Source: Actinomyces procaprae | Lineage (GTDB): Bacteria > Actinomycetota > Actinomycetes > Actinomycetales > Actinomycetaceae | DNA length: 64,000 nt | Assembly: GCF_004798665.1 (NCBI RefSeq) | Contig: NZ_CP039292.1 | Location: 1,984,001-2,048,000 of the forward strand | Direction: 5' to 3' | Shown: piece by piece, positions 8,526 through 17,943 of the stretch | How positions within the stretch are numbered: the first letter of the stretch is position 1 | Layout: each line of letters starts with the position of its first letter | Notes under the pieces: generated by a model | The model's database searches: none | What the model was told of the DNA's origin: nothing | The model's input: only the letters and a program-made list of their open reading frames with translations | Position numbers and translations under genes: made by a program

Positions 8526-9625
8526 TGCTGGCCTACACCGTAAGCATGAGCTTGACCGCCGTGGTGCTGGGCCTGGCGTTCTGGGCGACTCCGGCCATCT
8601 CCCGGGACACGCTCCCGCTGGGCGTGTCGGTACCCGCCGAACGCGTCCACGACCCGGTTGTGCTACGCGCCATTCGTACCTGGCACAGATGCTGCCTGGT
8701 CGGCACCGCCGTCGCGGTGGCGGCGATTGTGCTGCTGCACTTAAGCGGCATCACTGCCAGCCGCCCGGGCCTGCCCGTAATCATCATGTTGGCACAGTTG
8801 GGCGCGGGTTTCGCGTCCTGGACGGTGGTGCGCCTGCCCATCATTGAGGCCAAACGGCAGGAGGGCTGGTACGAGGACCGGCGGGTGCGAAAGCTGGCCC
8901 CGATCGGCACCCCCGAGGAGTCTGGCAGCGCAATGCCCTGGTACGTCGCCTCGGTGCTCCTCCTGTTGGTCGCCGCGGTCTTCGTGCTGCTGCGCTACGA
9001 CACGCTGCCCGACCCGCTGCCGATCCACTGGGGAGCCGACGGCGCCGTCGACGGCTGGGCGCGGCGCACCCCCCTGCAGGTGCTGCTGCCTGCGGCCATC
9101 GGCCTCGTGCTGGTCGCCGTGGTGGCGCTGTGCACCAGCATCGTCCGCCGCAGATTGCTGGCGAGCATCCCCGTCGACGGCGACCGGGACCGAACTCGGC
9201 GGCTCACCCGCGCCCAGGCGCACCTGATCGACCGGGTAATGGGGCCGCTGGCCCTGGCCACGGGCGTCTCCTTCGCCGGCATCCTGGTATTGCCGCTTGC
9301 GAAGTCACCTGCCGCCGCGCGCTGGTGGCTGGCTATCACGGTGACGGCCATCTGCCTGCTGATCCTGTGGATGATCGCCGACCTGATCCGACTCTCCCGC
9401 CGATTCACACGTCGGCTCACACCCGTGGACGCCGACTCCCCCGACGACGACGAGCTATGGCTCGGCGGGTTGTTCTACGTCAACCGCGCGGACCCCTCGC
9501 TGCTGGTGCCCAAACGCGCCGGCGTCGGCGTCGACCTGAACTATGGGCACCCGGTCGGGCGGGTGCTCGCAGTCTTCATACTGATCGACCTGGTATTCAC
9601 CATCGGCGTGTGCATCGTGGCGTGA
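8525..9625 (+). CDS. DUF1648/DUF5808 multi-pass membrane protein
   Basis: The 366-residue protein has several hydrophobic segments (about 1-20, 55-75, 85-105, 145-165, 190-215, 250-270, 280-300 and near the C-terminus). The segment DTLPDPLPIHWGADGAVDGWA is the DUF1648 signature, the domain also found at the front of SdpI-type immunity proteins. The C-terminal ELWLGGLFYVNRADPSLLVP matches the DUF5808 type. A GntR-YtrA regulator coupled to a DUF1648 protein is a recurrent pair in Gram-positive bacteria and suggests a role in envelope stress or immunity, but the substrate is unknown. I chose the ATG at 8525 for its coupling with the upstream stop. Transcription probably starts at the operator-bearing promoter before the regulator. 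Confidence 0.85.
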   Translation: MLAYTVSMSLTAVVLGLAFWATPAISRDTLPLGVSVPAERVHDPVVLRAIRTWHRCCLVGTAVAVAAIVLLHLSGITASRPGLPVIIMLAQLGAGFASWTVVRLPIIEAKRQEGWYEDRRVRKLAPIGTPEESGSAMPWYVASVLLLLVAAVFVLLRYDTLPDPLPIHWGADGAVDGWARRTPLQVLLPAAIGLVLVAVVALCTSIVRRRLLASIPVDGDRDRTRRLTRAQAHLIDRVMGPLALATGVSFAGILVLPLAKSPAAARWWLAITVTAICLLILWMIADLIRLSRRFTRRLTPVDADSPDDDELWLGGLFYVNRADPSLLVPKRAGVGVDLNYGHPVGRVLAVFILIDLVFTIGVCIVA

Positions 9626-9684
9626 CCAGACACGCGCCGGACAGACTGGAAAACCCCAGAATCGTCACTACATTATGTGTTTCA

Positions 9685-10422
9685 TCACCGATCAGACACA
9701 TAGTCATTGAGATGTCCTACGAGAGTTTCTATAAGACTATCCGTGACCTGAACCTGCCACCTCCCATATCTGGCTTCGACAGGCAATCCCATATAACCAC
9801 TACGATGCCCTTCAACTGAATCCTTCCTTGGATTGTATATCACAAAATCGAAATCTTTAACGAGAAAGAAAAAATCTTCTCGCAAGTATTTGACGACAAT
9901 CTTTGCGTCCTCGTTATGGAGGCTGCGCAGAGCCATGACCTGCCCACGAGACCTGCTGTCATCAGGAAGGAAGTATACGTAGGAAACGCCTCGTCGAAGG
10001 TTCTTTTTAACAGCCTCAATAAAGTAACCACCATTCACATCTCCTGCGATGTCTTTAGACACTATCCACACCTCTTCCACCGAATTATCCAACTCAATTG
10101 ACTCCAAGCGAGCATTGTCCACCATCCATCCAGTCCGCTCCGCCGACAGCTCCGCAAGCGCCGCGTCAACTTTGCGCTCTATTGCCGCCAGCACCTCGTT
10201 CGCGGGATCGAGATAGTACCTGTGAACAAGGTAGACGGTCAGAGTAAACACGATGTACGAAGCCGAAAAACCCAGCACCGTAAGCATAAGCCCGGCGCGC
10301 CCCTGTATCTCGGCAAGCAGTAACGTAAGCACCATTGCCAAAAACGGAATAGTGACTTTACCAATGGTGGGAGACCATAGTTTCCTCCACCAGGGCTCCG
10401 AAGGCCTCGACATATACAACAC
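9685..10422 (-). CDS. Unrecognised two-segment membrane protein in AT-richer DNA
   Basis: I do not recognise this 245-residue protein. It has two N-terminal hydrophobic segments (about 22-40 and 45-68), then a short coiled stretch and a soluble domain containing VEEVWIVSKDIAGD, a LRRGVSYVYFLPDD segment and a final helix. The VWIVS...NLRRGVSYVYFLP...FVIYNP pattern recalls bacterial domains related to phospholipase D-like or nucleotide-binding sensors, but no HKD motif is visible, so this is only a resemblance. The gene and its flanks are clearly AT-richer than everything around them and use codons such as ATA and AAA that are rare here. It converges on the DUF1648 gene and is best read as horizontally acquired. 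Confidence 0.6.
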   Translation of the reverse strand: MLYMSRPSEPWWRKLWSPTIGKVTIPFLAMVLTLLLAEIQGRAGLMLTVLGFSASYIVFTLTVYLVHRYYLDPANEVLAAIERKVDAALAELSAERTGWMVDNARLESIELDNSVEEVWIVSKDIAGDVNGGYFIEAVKKNLRRGVSYVYFLPDDSRSRGQVMALRSLHNEDAKIVVKYLREDFFFLVKDFDFVIYNPRKDSVEGHRSGYMGLPVEARYGRWQVQVTDSLIETLVGHLNDYVSDR

Positions 10423-10772
10423 CTCCCAACCGGGCGCCCGCTATACTACCCCGAATGCATTAGGGGTCAGGATAACGCAAATACGCCCGATTACTATTCA
10501 ATGACCCGTCTACCAGTCTCACGACGACGCTAATCCCGCGAGAGACGTTTCGGCTGAACGAGCACGATTGTCCCACAAAAAACGTAGCTCCGCAGGCGTG
10601 TCGCAGCACCGCTACCCAGTACAGTCCCAGCGGACAAACTCAGACCGATTTCGACGTAAGTGAGTCACCGCGCGCACGGTGCCGCGGTATCTCAGTATTC
10701 ATGTCAATACAGTCATCTCAGCGGTGCGTGACTGCCGTAGTAAACCCAGGCAGTGTGGTGTCACCACAATCC
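10423..10772. other. Intergenic region between an acquired gene and leuS
   Basis: This 350-bp stretch continues the AT-richer composition up to about 10700. It should hold the promoter of the membrane-protein gene that reads away at 10422 and the 3' untranslated end of leuS. The only structure I see is two weak dyads, ACCCC/GGGGT around a GAATGCATTA loop near 10448-10467 and ACTGCC/GGCAGT near 10735-10755. No tRNA or protein-coding gene is evident. Confidence 0.5.
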
Positions 10773-13736
10773 TCACTCGGGGACGACGCTCACCAGCTTG
10801 GGGGCGCGCACGATCACCTTGCGCACGCCGCGGCCGTCCAGAGCACGGACCACGCCGGGGGCGGCCAGGGCCAGCTTCTCCAGCTCGGCGGCGTCGATGT
10901 CGGGGTCGACCTCCAGGCGGTCACGGACCTTGCCCTTGACCTGCACCACGCAGGTGACCTTCTCGGCCGCCAGCAGTGCCTCGTCGGTAACCACTGGGAA
11001 GGGCTCGTGGGCGAGCGAGCGCTCATGCCCGAGCCGCTGCCAGATCTCCTCGCAGATGTGCGGGGCGACGGGCGCGGCCATGAGCGCCAGCGCCTCCACG
11101 GCCTCACGCGGCACGGTCTTCAGACCGGTGAGGTGGTTGTTGAGCACGATCAGCTTGGCGATCGCCGTGTTCAGGCGCATGCCCTCATAGTCCTCGCGCA
11201 CGCCCACGATGGTGCGGGCGACCAGGCGCCGGGTGGCCTCATCGGCGGGAGCAGCGGACACCGTCACCTCGCCGGTGGTCTCGTCGACGACGTTGCGCCA
11301 CAGCCGCTGCAGGAAGCGCTGGGCACCGGCGACGGCGCGGGTATCCCACGGACGGTCCTGGTCGAGCGGCCCCATGCTCATCTCGTAGACGCGGAAGGTG
11401 TCGGCGCCGTAGGCGTCGTACATGTCGTCGGGGGTGACGATGTTCTTCAGGGACTTGCCCATCTTGCCGTACTCACGGTTCACGGGCTGCCCCTGCCAGG
11501 TGAAGACCGAATTGCCGCCCTCGTCCTGGGTCTCCTCGACCTCGTCGGCGGGCACGTACTGGCCCCGGGAGTCGGTGTAGGCGTAGGCCTGCACGTAACC
11601 CTGGTTGAACAGCTTGTGGTACGGCTCGGAGGAGGACACGACCCCCAGGTCGAAGAGCACCTTGTGCCAGAAGCGGGAGTAGAGCAGGTGCAGGACGGCG
11701 TGCTCGACGCCGCCCACATACAGGTCGGTGCCGCCGGAGGTATTGCCGGCCTCCGGGCGCGGCCCCATCCAGTAGGCCTCGTTGGCGGGATCGACCAGCT
11801 GCGCGTCATCGGTGGGGTCGATGTAGCGCAGCTCGTACCAGCAGGAGCCGGCCCACTGGGGCATCGTGTTGGTCTCGCGCCGGTAGGTCTTGAGCCCGTC
11901 GCCCAGGTCGAGCTCAACCTCCACCCACTCGCTCGCCTTGCCCAGCGGCGCCTCCGGGGAGGAGGTGGCGTCGTCGGGGTCGTAGGTGCGCGGGGAGTAG
12001 TCGCTGACCTCGGGCAGCTCCACCGGGAGCATGGACTCCGGCAGGGCGTGGGCGTGACCGTCCTCGTCCCAGACGATCGGGAAGGGCTCGCCCCAGTAGC
12101 GCTGGCGGGAGAACAGCCAGTCGCGCAGGCGGTACGTGACGGCGCCGTGCCCGTAGCCCTTGGACTCCAGCCAGGCGGTCATGGCGGCCTTGGCCTCGTC
12201 CTTGCCCATGCCGTTGAGGCTGATCTCGGCGTTGGCGGAGTTGATGATCTGCCCGTCACCGGTCCAGGCGGCCTCGTCCAGGGAGAATCCCTCCGGCGGG
12301 GCGATCGTGGCGATGACGTCCAGGTCGTAGGCGCGGGCGAAGTCCCAGTCGCGCTGGTCACCTGAGGGGACGGCCATGATCGCACCGGTGCCATAACCCA
12401 TAAGCACGTAGTCGGCGACGAACACGGGCACCTGTGCGCCGTTGACGGGGTTGGTACCGAACAGGCCCGTGAAGACGCCGGTCTTGGTGCGCTCGGTGTC
12501 GGTGCGCTCGGCCTCCGTGGCCTGGGCGGCGCGGGCCCGGTAGGCGGCCACCGCCTCCGCCGGGGTGGCGTAGCCGCCGGTCCAGGCGTCCCGGGTGCCC
12601 TCGGGCCAGGAGGGTGGGACGGTCAGGGCGGCGGCGTCCTGCTCCGGGCTGGCGCCGGACAGGCCGCCCAGCAGCGGGTGCTCGGGGGCGACCACCATGA
12701 AGGTGGCGCCGAACAGGGTATCGGGGCGCGTGGTGTAGACGGTCAGCTCGTTCTGGCTGGCGCCGACGGCGTCGGCCCCGGGCAGGGCGAAGGTCACCTC
12801 CGCGCCCTCGGAGCGGCCGATCCAGTTGCGCTGCATGGTCTTGACCTTCTCGGGCCAGTCCACCGTGTCCAGGTCCTCGGCCAGCCGGTCGCCGTAGGCG
12901 GTGATGCGCATCATCCACTGGCGCAGGTTCCGCTTGAACACGGGATAGTTTCCACGCTCGGAGCGGCCCTCGGCCGTGACCTCCTCGTTGGCCAGCACGG
13001 TGCCGAGCCCGGGGCACCAGTTCACCGGGGCGGAGGATACGTAGGCGAGGCGGTGGGAGTCGACGACGTCGGCCTGCTCCCCCGGCGTCAGCTCGGCCCA
13101 GGGGCGGCCGTCGGGAGTGGGGACCAGCCCGGAGGCAAGCTTGTCGACCAGTTCGCTCACGGGGCGGGCGGCACCGGTGCCGCGGCCGTCGCGGCGGGGG
13201 GCGTCCGGGTCGAACCAGGAGTTGAACACCTTAAGGAAGATCCACTGGGTCCAACGCACGTACTCCACGTCGATGGTTGCCAGCGAACGGCGCGGATCGT
13301 GCGACAGGCCGAGCCGGCGCAGCTGGCGGCGCATGTTGGCGATGTTCGCCTCGGTGGAGATACGCGGGTGCTGGCCGGTCTGCACCGCGTACTGCTCCGC
13401 CGGCAGGCCGAAGGCGTCGTACCCCATGGTGTACAGGACGTTCTTGCCGGTCATGCGGGTGAATCGGGCGATGACATCGGTGGCGATGTAGCCCAGGGGG
13501 TGCCCCACGTGCAGTCCCTTCCCCGACGGGTAGGGGAACATGTCCAGCAGGAAGAACTTCTCCTTGCCCGCCTGCGGGCCGGCCAGCCCGCCCGCAGGGT
13601 TGTCGGCGTTGAAAGTGCCCTCCTTCTCCCACCGGTCCTGCCAGGCGGTCTCCAGGCGTCCGGCCAGGGCGGCCGTGTACCGGAAAGGCGTGGCGTTCTG
13701 CTCGGCGGCCTGCTGGGCCAGGCTGTTCTCCGTCAT
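10773..13736 (-). CDS. leuS: Leucine--tRNA ligase
   Basis: This 987-residue class I synthetase charges tRNA-Leu in the cytoplasm. The HIGH-type motif HVGHP is at residues 76-80 after [14 protein letters not shown], and the KMSKS-type motif appears as KMGKS near residue 757. The CP1 editing domain is present, with the threonine-rich [14 protein letters not shown] and the [19 protein letters not shown] segment. The enzyme ends in the usual anticodon-binding and C-terminal domains ([16 protein letters not shown]). The ATG at 13736 is supported by a purine-rich GGGAG upstream; the longer in-frame extension lacks family similarity. I saw no T-box in front of it. Confidence 0.97.
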   Translation of the reverse strand: MTENSLAQQAAEQNATPFRYTAALAGRLETAWQDRWEKEGTFNADNPAGGLAGPQAGKEKFFLLDMFPYPSGKGLHVGHPLGYIATDVIARFTRMTGKNVLYTMGYDAFGLPAEQYAVQTGQHPRISTEANIANMRRQLRRLGLSHDPRRSLATIDVEYVRWTQWIFLKVFNSWFDPDAPRRDGRGTGAARPVSELVDKLASGLVPTPDGRPWAELTPGEQADVVDSHRLAYVSSAPVNWCPGLGTVLANEEVTAEGRSERGNYPVFKRNLRQWMMRITAYGDRLAEDLDTVDWPEKVKTMQRNWIGRSEGAEVTFALPGADAVGASQNELTVYTTRPDTLFGATFMVVAPEHPLLGGLSGASPEQDAAALTVPPSWPEGTRDAWTGGYATPAEAVAAYRARAAQATEAERTDTERTKTGVFTGLFGTNPVNGAQVPVFVADYVLMGYGTGAIMAVPSGDQRDWDFARAYDLDVIATIAPPEGFSLDEAAWTGDGQIINSANAEISLNGMGKDEAKAAMTAWLESKGYGHGAVTYRLRDWLFSRQRYWGEPFPIVWDEDGHAHALPESMLPVELPEVSDYSPRTYDPDDATSSPEAPLGKASEWVEVELDLGDGLKTYRRETNTMPQWAGSCWYELRYIDPTDDAQLVDPANEAYWMGPRPEAGNTSGGTDLYVGGVEHAVLHLLYSRFWHKVLFDLGVVSSSEPYHKLFNQGYVQAYAYTDSRGQYVPADEVEETQDEGGNSVFTWQGQPVNREYGKMGKSLKNIVTPDDMYDAYGADTFRVYEMSMGPLDQDRPWDTRAVAGAQRFLQRLWRNVVDETTGEVTVSAAPADEATRRLVARTIVGVREDYEGMRLNTAIAKLIVLNNHLTGLKTVPREAVEALALMAAPVAPHICEEIWQRLGHERSLAHEPFPVVTDEALLAAEKVTCVVQVKGKVRDRLEVDPDIDAAELEKLALAAPGVVRALDGRGVRKVIVRAPKLVSVVPE

Positions 13737-13948
13737 CGCGGGAGCGCTCCCTTGGTTCGTGCGAATGGGGCAGGGCCGCAGCGCCGTCGGCGGACAGGCC
13801 GAACGGCGCGCGGCCCCGTTGCTGCGGGCCAGCCTATCCCCCGCCCGGCCTCGCTCCGGCTCGGGTCCGCCAAGTGGAGGCGCGAGCCCGGTCACGTCGG
13901 CCCCGGGCGGGGCGTGGGGCAGGACGCGACGAGCCTGCGGGGTCGCGC

Positions 13949-14420
13949 TCAGGCCAGTGCCGGAGAGTCGAGCGCCGCAGGAACCTGCTCGCCCCAGCCG
14001 TCCTCGCGCAGGCCGGCGCGCAGACGCTCCATGGCGGCATCGAGCTCCGCAGCGGGCACGTCCTGCCGGGCGGCTGCGGGCGCGACGTCCCCCTCGGCGC
14101 GGATGGGCAGTACGTGCAGGTGTAGGTGGTCGACCTCGTAGCCGACCACCATGACGGCGGCGCGCGCAGCATCGAACACACGCGTCTGGGTACGGCCGAT
14201 GCGCTTGGCGACGACGGCCAGGTGGGCGATGAGCTCGTCGGGGGCGTCCACGTAGGAGACGACCTGCTGCCGGGGCACGACCAGGACGTGCCCGTCGGTG
14301 TGCGGGGCGATGGTGGCGAAGGCGACGCAGGTCTCATCGGCCCAGACGAAGCGTCCGGGAAGGTCGCCGTTGATGATCTTGGTGAAGACGGACTGCGCGG
14401 GGAGTGGTTGTTTCGCTCAC
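13949..14420 (-). CDS. HIT family protein with an apparent frameshift near its start
   Basis: The reading frame [39 protein letters not shown]...DHLHLHVLP is a complete histidine-triad protein of the nucleotide hydrolase/transferase superfamily, with the active-site triad HLHLH. In that frame no ATG, GTG or TTG precedes FTKII before a stop at 14417-14419. A GTG at 14420, reading SETTTP, is 30 bp after the mntR stop but is one base out of frame. Removing one base from the run of four C (14399-14402, G on the + strand) joins the two as [15 protein letters not shown], a normal HIT start. The gene is therefore either broken or mis-sequenced by one base. Coordinates given assume the GTG start. Confidence 0.75.
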
Positions 14421-14449
14421 AGCCCCAGGGTAGTGGAATCGGCCGAGGA

Positions 14450-15206
14450 CTACTGCGCCGCCCCTGTACCCTCCGGCCGGGCGACTACCCACAGGCCGCC
14501 CTCCGGGACGGCGACGAGCTCCTCCCCCGCGGCCGCACCCTCCGGCTGCTCGGCCCGCACACGAGTAGTGGGCCGGCCGTCGGCCGCGCCGTTGTCCCCG
14601 CGCCCCACCCACGAGTACGCGGGAATCCAGGCCGATCCCCGCGCGCGCCAGCTGCTTGAGGAGGGCGGCGTCATCCCGGATGCGTCCTACTACGCCGCAC
14701 TGCCCAACACGCAGCGACTCGACCGCGCGCAGCTTCGGCACAGCGACCCGCCCTTCGGGATCCGGGATGGGATCCCCGTGCGGGTCCCGCACGGGATGCC
14801 CCAGGGCCGCGTCGAGTGCCGCCAGCAGCCGGTCGGAGACGGCGTGCTCAAGCACCTCCGCCTCGGCGTGGACCTCGTCCCACTCGAATCCCAGCGCCGC
14901 TACCAGGTAGGTCTCCAGCAGCCGGTGCCGACGCACCATTGCCTGTGCCAGGCGTCGGCCCCGGTCGGACAGGGTTACGGCCCGGTAGGGGGCGTGTTCC
15001 AGCAGACCCGCATCCACCAGGCGGGAGACGTTCTCCGACGCGGTCGACGGCGCCACCCCCATGCGCCGGGCGAGCCCGGTAATGGAGGCTCCTTCACCGC
15101 CCCACTCGGAGGCCGCCCACACGGCCTTGAGGTAGTCCTGGGTGACGGCCGAGCCGTCGGCGGCGGTGGGCTCTTCTGCCGGCTCGCCCTGGTGCACCGG
15201 GCTCAC
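14450..15206 (-). CDS. DtxR/MntR family metal-dependent regulator with an apparent frameshift
   Basis: The N-terminal two thirds is a clear DtxR-family protein: winged helix (TQDYLKAVWAASEWG...SITGLARRMGVAPSTASENVSRLVDAGLLEHAPYRAVTLSDRG) followed by the metal-binding and dimerisation domain (MVRRHRLLETYLV, LEHAVSDRLLAALDAALGHP). These repressors sense Mn2+ or Fe2+. After GIGLDSRVLV the frame loses family character, while the -1-base frame reads GRGDNGAADG...GGLWVVARPEGTGAAQ and stops at 14450, a plausible SH3-like C-terminal domain. The shift lies in C runs at about 14603-14610. The GTG start at 15206 overlaps the VKOR stop by 4 bp (GTGA), so both are co-transcribed. Confidence 0.78.
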
Positions 15207-15925
15207 CGCAGCATCGCCACCCAGCCGTCCCAGAATGCCACCAGCACTATGACGACGATCGCGGCGTACATGACCCCGGCGATCCACCAGCGCCCGGCCA
15301 CCAGGGCGCGAACAGCGGCTTGAGGCAGTCCGAGGTGGCCGCCCTGCGCCGCCCGCGCCCAAGTACTGGTGGCGATCGGGATGGTCACCGCCCAGATCAG
15401 GGTGCAGAAGGGGCAGAGCTTGCCGAAGGTCAGCACCGATACGGCCAAGAACCAGGCGACGAACCCGATGCCGCACACGGTCCCCGCCGCCAGGCCCCAC
15501 CACACCCAGCGGGGCAGCCGGCCGCCCGCCGCCAGCAGCAGTCCGATCAGCAGCAGCACCGCGAAGGCCATGGCACCGATGAAGGAGTTGGGGGCGCCCA
15601 ACAGGTTGCCCTGCCAGACGTTCAGGGAGTCCCCGCAGGACACCAGCGGGTTCACGTCGCAGACCAGGCCGGCGTCCGGCTCACGCAGCTGCCTGATCTG
15701 GCTGACGATCAGTTCCCAGCAGGCACCGATGCCGATCAGCGAGCCGACGATCAACAGCGCCGCGTAGGAACCGGGCGCACCGGTCGCGGTCTGCCAGGCG
15801 GGCGCTCCGGGCGATTGCGCGGGCGCGGCGGGCGCCGGGGCATCGGCCAGGTAGGCGTCCAGCTCCTCCTCGCTCATCGCGTCGATCATCGCGTCGACCT
15901 CGGCCTGGGTGGGCACATGCGCCAT
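15203..15925 (-). CDS. Vitamin K epoxide reductase (VKOR) family protein
   Basis: This is a 240-residue integral membrane oxidoreductase with about five hydrophobic segments. The loop cysteines C89 (CDVN) and C97 (VSCG) and the active-site pair CPFC (171-174) are all present. Bacterial VKOR reoxidises a thiol-disulfide oxidoreductase of the DsbA type during disulfide formation in exported proteins, passing electrons to quinone. In Actinomyces oris a VKOR supports oxidative folding of pilins, so a similar job is likely here. The acidic N-terminus (1-50) is cytoplasmic and poorly conserved. A GAGGAG ribosome site precedes the ATG at 15925. It overlaps the MntR-like regulator by 4 bp. Confidence 0.9.
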   Translation of the reverse strand: MAHVPTQAEVDAMIDAMSEEELDAYLADAPAPAAPAQSPGAPAWQTATGAPGSYAALLIVGSLIGIGACWELIVSQIRQLREPDAGLVCDVNPLVSCGDSLNVWQGNLLGAPNSFIGAMAFAVLLLIGLLLAAGGRLPRWVWWGLAAGTVCGIGFVAWFLAVSVLTFGKLCPFCTLIWAVTIPIATSTWARAAQGGHLGLPQAAVRALVAGRWWIAGVMYAAIVVIVLVAFWDGWVAMLR

Positions 15926-16063
15926 CGGCGGAACTCCTCGGCTGCTTGTGGATGTGGGAGCGTCCCGGTAACCGCGGGAACGCGTCCCCTATTGTGCCTC
16001 ACTGCCGTTGCGCCGCGAATGCGCGGCAAAGCCGCCCGGGAATACCGCCCAGGACTCAATCCC

Positions 16064-17854
16064 TCACGGCTCCGCGGGCTCCTGCGCCGCGGGCACGGGC
16101 CGCCAGGCACCGACGGTGACGGAGGCGTCCGGGTGCAGGGTGACGGTACGCCAGGCGACCAGGTCGCCGTCGGGACTGAAGGAGAATACGTGCAGGTAGG
16201 CGTCCTCAGTGACCTGGCCGATCGAGGTTCCGCCCTTCCCCGCACCGGAGACGAGTTGGGCGACGTCGAGGTTCCCGCCGACGGTGGTGGTCATGCCCCG
16301 CTCCTGGTGGACATGCCCGGCGACCAGGAGCGGCGCGCAGCCCTCTGCGACCAGTGGGCCGAAGGTGTAGGGCTGGTGGATGAGCACGAGGTCGACCCGG
16401 TTGTTCGCGTCGGCCGCCTGGCAGGAGGTGGAGGCCAGGCGGGCGCCCAGCTGCGCAGCGTCCTCGCGCCCGCGTGGGACCGTGCCGCTGGCGGAGGTGC
16501 GGTCGGGGTCGACATCACCGAGCACGTTGAGCCCGGCGACCTTCTGGACCGTCCCGTCGGTGACGGTCCACCCCTGGGCGCGCAGGCGCGCCACGGTGGA
16601 TTCAGAGTCGTGGTTGCCGATCGTGGCCACGCGCGCAACCCCGGAGGGCACCGCGTTTGAGAGCGCATCAACGCAGATCGACTCGGGCTGGCTCCCGGTC
16701 ATGGTCAGATCGCCGTCGTCCAGGTGCAGATCCGCGTCGGCGAGCTCGTCCAGTACGCCGGCGAAGGAGATCACGTCCAGGTTGCAGTGAAGGTCGGTTG
16801 ACAGCACGGCGGTGATGTCGGTGTCGGGTTCCACCGCCCAGGCTCCGGTGACCGGAGCGGTCGCGGTCGGGTCGGCGTCGGGCCCCGTGCCGGCGGACGC
16901 AGTGTGGCCCGCGGTGAGGGCCCGCGTGGGCTCAATGCCCGTGGCGGTGCCGGGCGGAGCCGTGGGCGAGGCGGACTGGGGCGTCTCGGCGACGGGCACT
17001 GAGAGAGCAGTGGTGCCGCGAGCAGTTGCCGCGTCGCGGGCGAGGCTCACGGCCTCTTCGTCGACCATCCCGTCAGCGGCAGTGACATCGACGGCCCCGT
17101 CGACGGCGGCCGCCGCGCTCCACGCCGCCCTGAGATTGCTCTCCGCCGCGGTGTAGAAGGCGGTGTTCTCGTCGAGGAAGGCGGTTACACGGCTTCCGTA
17201 GGCCTGCACGATGTCGGCCACCCGCCCGGACAGGCGAGCGCTCTCCAACGGTGTCCCCGCCAGCGCCTCCAGCCGCGTCCCGGGGGGCGCAGTGGTGCGC
17301 ACCGCCGGCACTGCCACGGCGAGCACGCAGGCAGCAGCCGTCGTCGCCGCCAGAACCACCGCCGCACGCGGCACGTCCCGTACCTTGCTCGGCCGCAGTG
17401 GGCGCAGCCCCGCCAGGCGCCAGACGACCACCAGGCTCAGCAGCACCGATTCCACCAGGCCGGCGCGCCGGATGGCGTCATCAGCGAGGGCGCGCAGGCC
17501 GCGCTGGACGGTGAGCTCGGGGTGGGTGGCCAGAGATACGTATGCGGCACCGTCGGAGCTGAGCGCCTGCCCGAGTGTCTCCTCCGAGACGACGTCGGGG
17601 TCGGCTTCTCCCGGGATCTCCCCCACTGTCACGGCGACTCCGAGAACCGGGGTCGGCGAGTCCATGGTGACCGAACCGAGTGGGCCGAGGTCGACGGTGA
17701 GCGTGGAGTCCAGCGTCACCGCCCAGTCGGCTTCATGCGGCCCCAGTGGCGCCGACGCCGTCGCCGTCGACACACCGATGACCAGTGACAAGCACCCGGT
17801 GACCGCCAGCAGGGTGCATGTGCGCACAACCTTGCGGAAACGGGCCGTGCGCAA
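16064..17854 (-). CDS. Exported or membrane-anchored metallophosphoesterase
   Basis: The 596-residue protein has an N-terminal hydrophobic segment (about 12-32, signal or anchor), an extracytoplasmic region, and a second hydrophobic pair around 130-175. The C-terminal calcineurin-like domain (about 350-590) carries the metal ligands DLH, DDGD, GNHD, an LIHQP histidine and GHVH. Substrate is unknown; family members include exported phosphatases and nucleases. I used the TTG at 17854 because no ATG or GTG occurs in frame upstream, yet the frame stays open and reads like protein back to about 17951, where a CTG overlaps the previous stop. The true start is therefore uncertain. The gene follows the HAD hydrolase gene on the same strand. 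Confidence 0.82.
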   Translation of the reverse strand: MRTARFRKVVRTCTLLAVTGCLSLVIGVSTATASAPLGPHEADWAVTLDSTLTVDLGPLGSVTMDSPTPVLGVAVTVGEIPGEADPDVVSEETLGQALSSDGAAYVSLATHPELTVQRGLRALADDAIRRAGLVESVLLSLVVVWRLAGLRPLRPSKVRDVPRAAVVLAATTAAACVLAVAVPAVRTTAPPGTRLEALAGTPLESARLSGRVADIVQAYGSRVTAFLDENTAFYTAAESNLRAAWSAAAAVDGAVDVTAADGMVDEEAVSLARDAATARGTTALSVPVAETPQSASPTAPPGTATGIEPTRALTAGHTASAGTGPDADPTATAPVTGAWAVEPDTDITAVLSTDLHCNLDVISFAGVLDELADADLHLDDGDLTMTGSQPESICVDALSNAVPSGVARVATIGNHDSESTVARLRAQGWTVTDGTVQKVAGLNVLGDVDPDRTSASGTVPRGREDAAQLGARLASTSCQAADANNRVDLVLIHQPYTFGPLVAEGCAPLLVAGHVHQERGMTTTVGGNLDVAQLVSGAGKGGTSIGQVTEDAYLHVFSFSPDGDLVAWRTVTLHPDASVTVGAWRPVPAAQEPAEP

Positions 17855-17943
17855 GCGCCACCACCGCAGCAGCAGAGCCCACGCCCTGCCGAGCGCCTCA
17901 GCGCCGCCTCGCAGCGGCGACCGGGGATCTATGCGGGGAGGAG

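Noticed and set aside
14334-15503. A long - strand reading frame covering the regulator and the start of the HIT gene as one protein.
   Set aside because: Only the middle third has family similarity; the rest is antisense or out-of-frame to VKOR and HIT and has low-complexity Arg/Gly composition.
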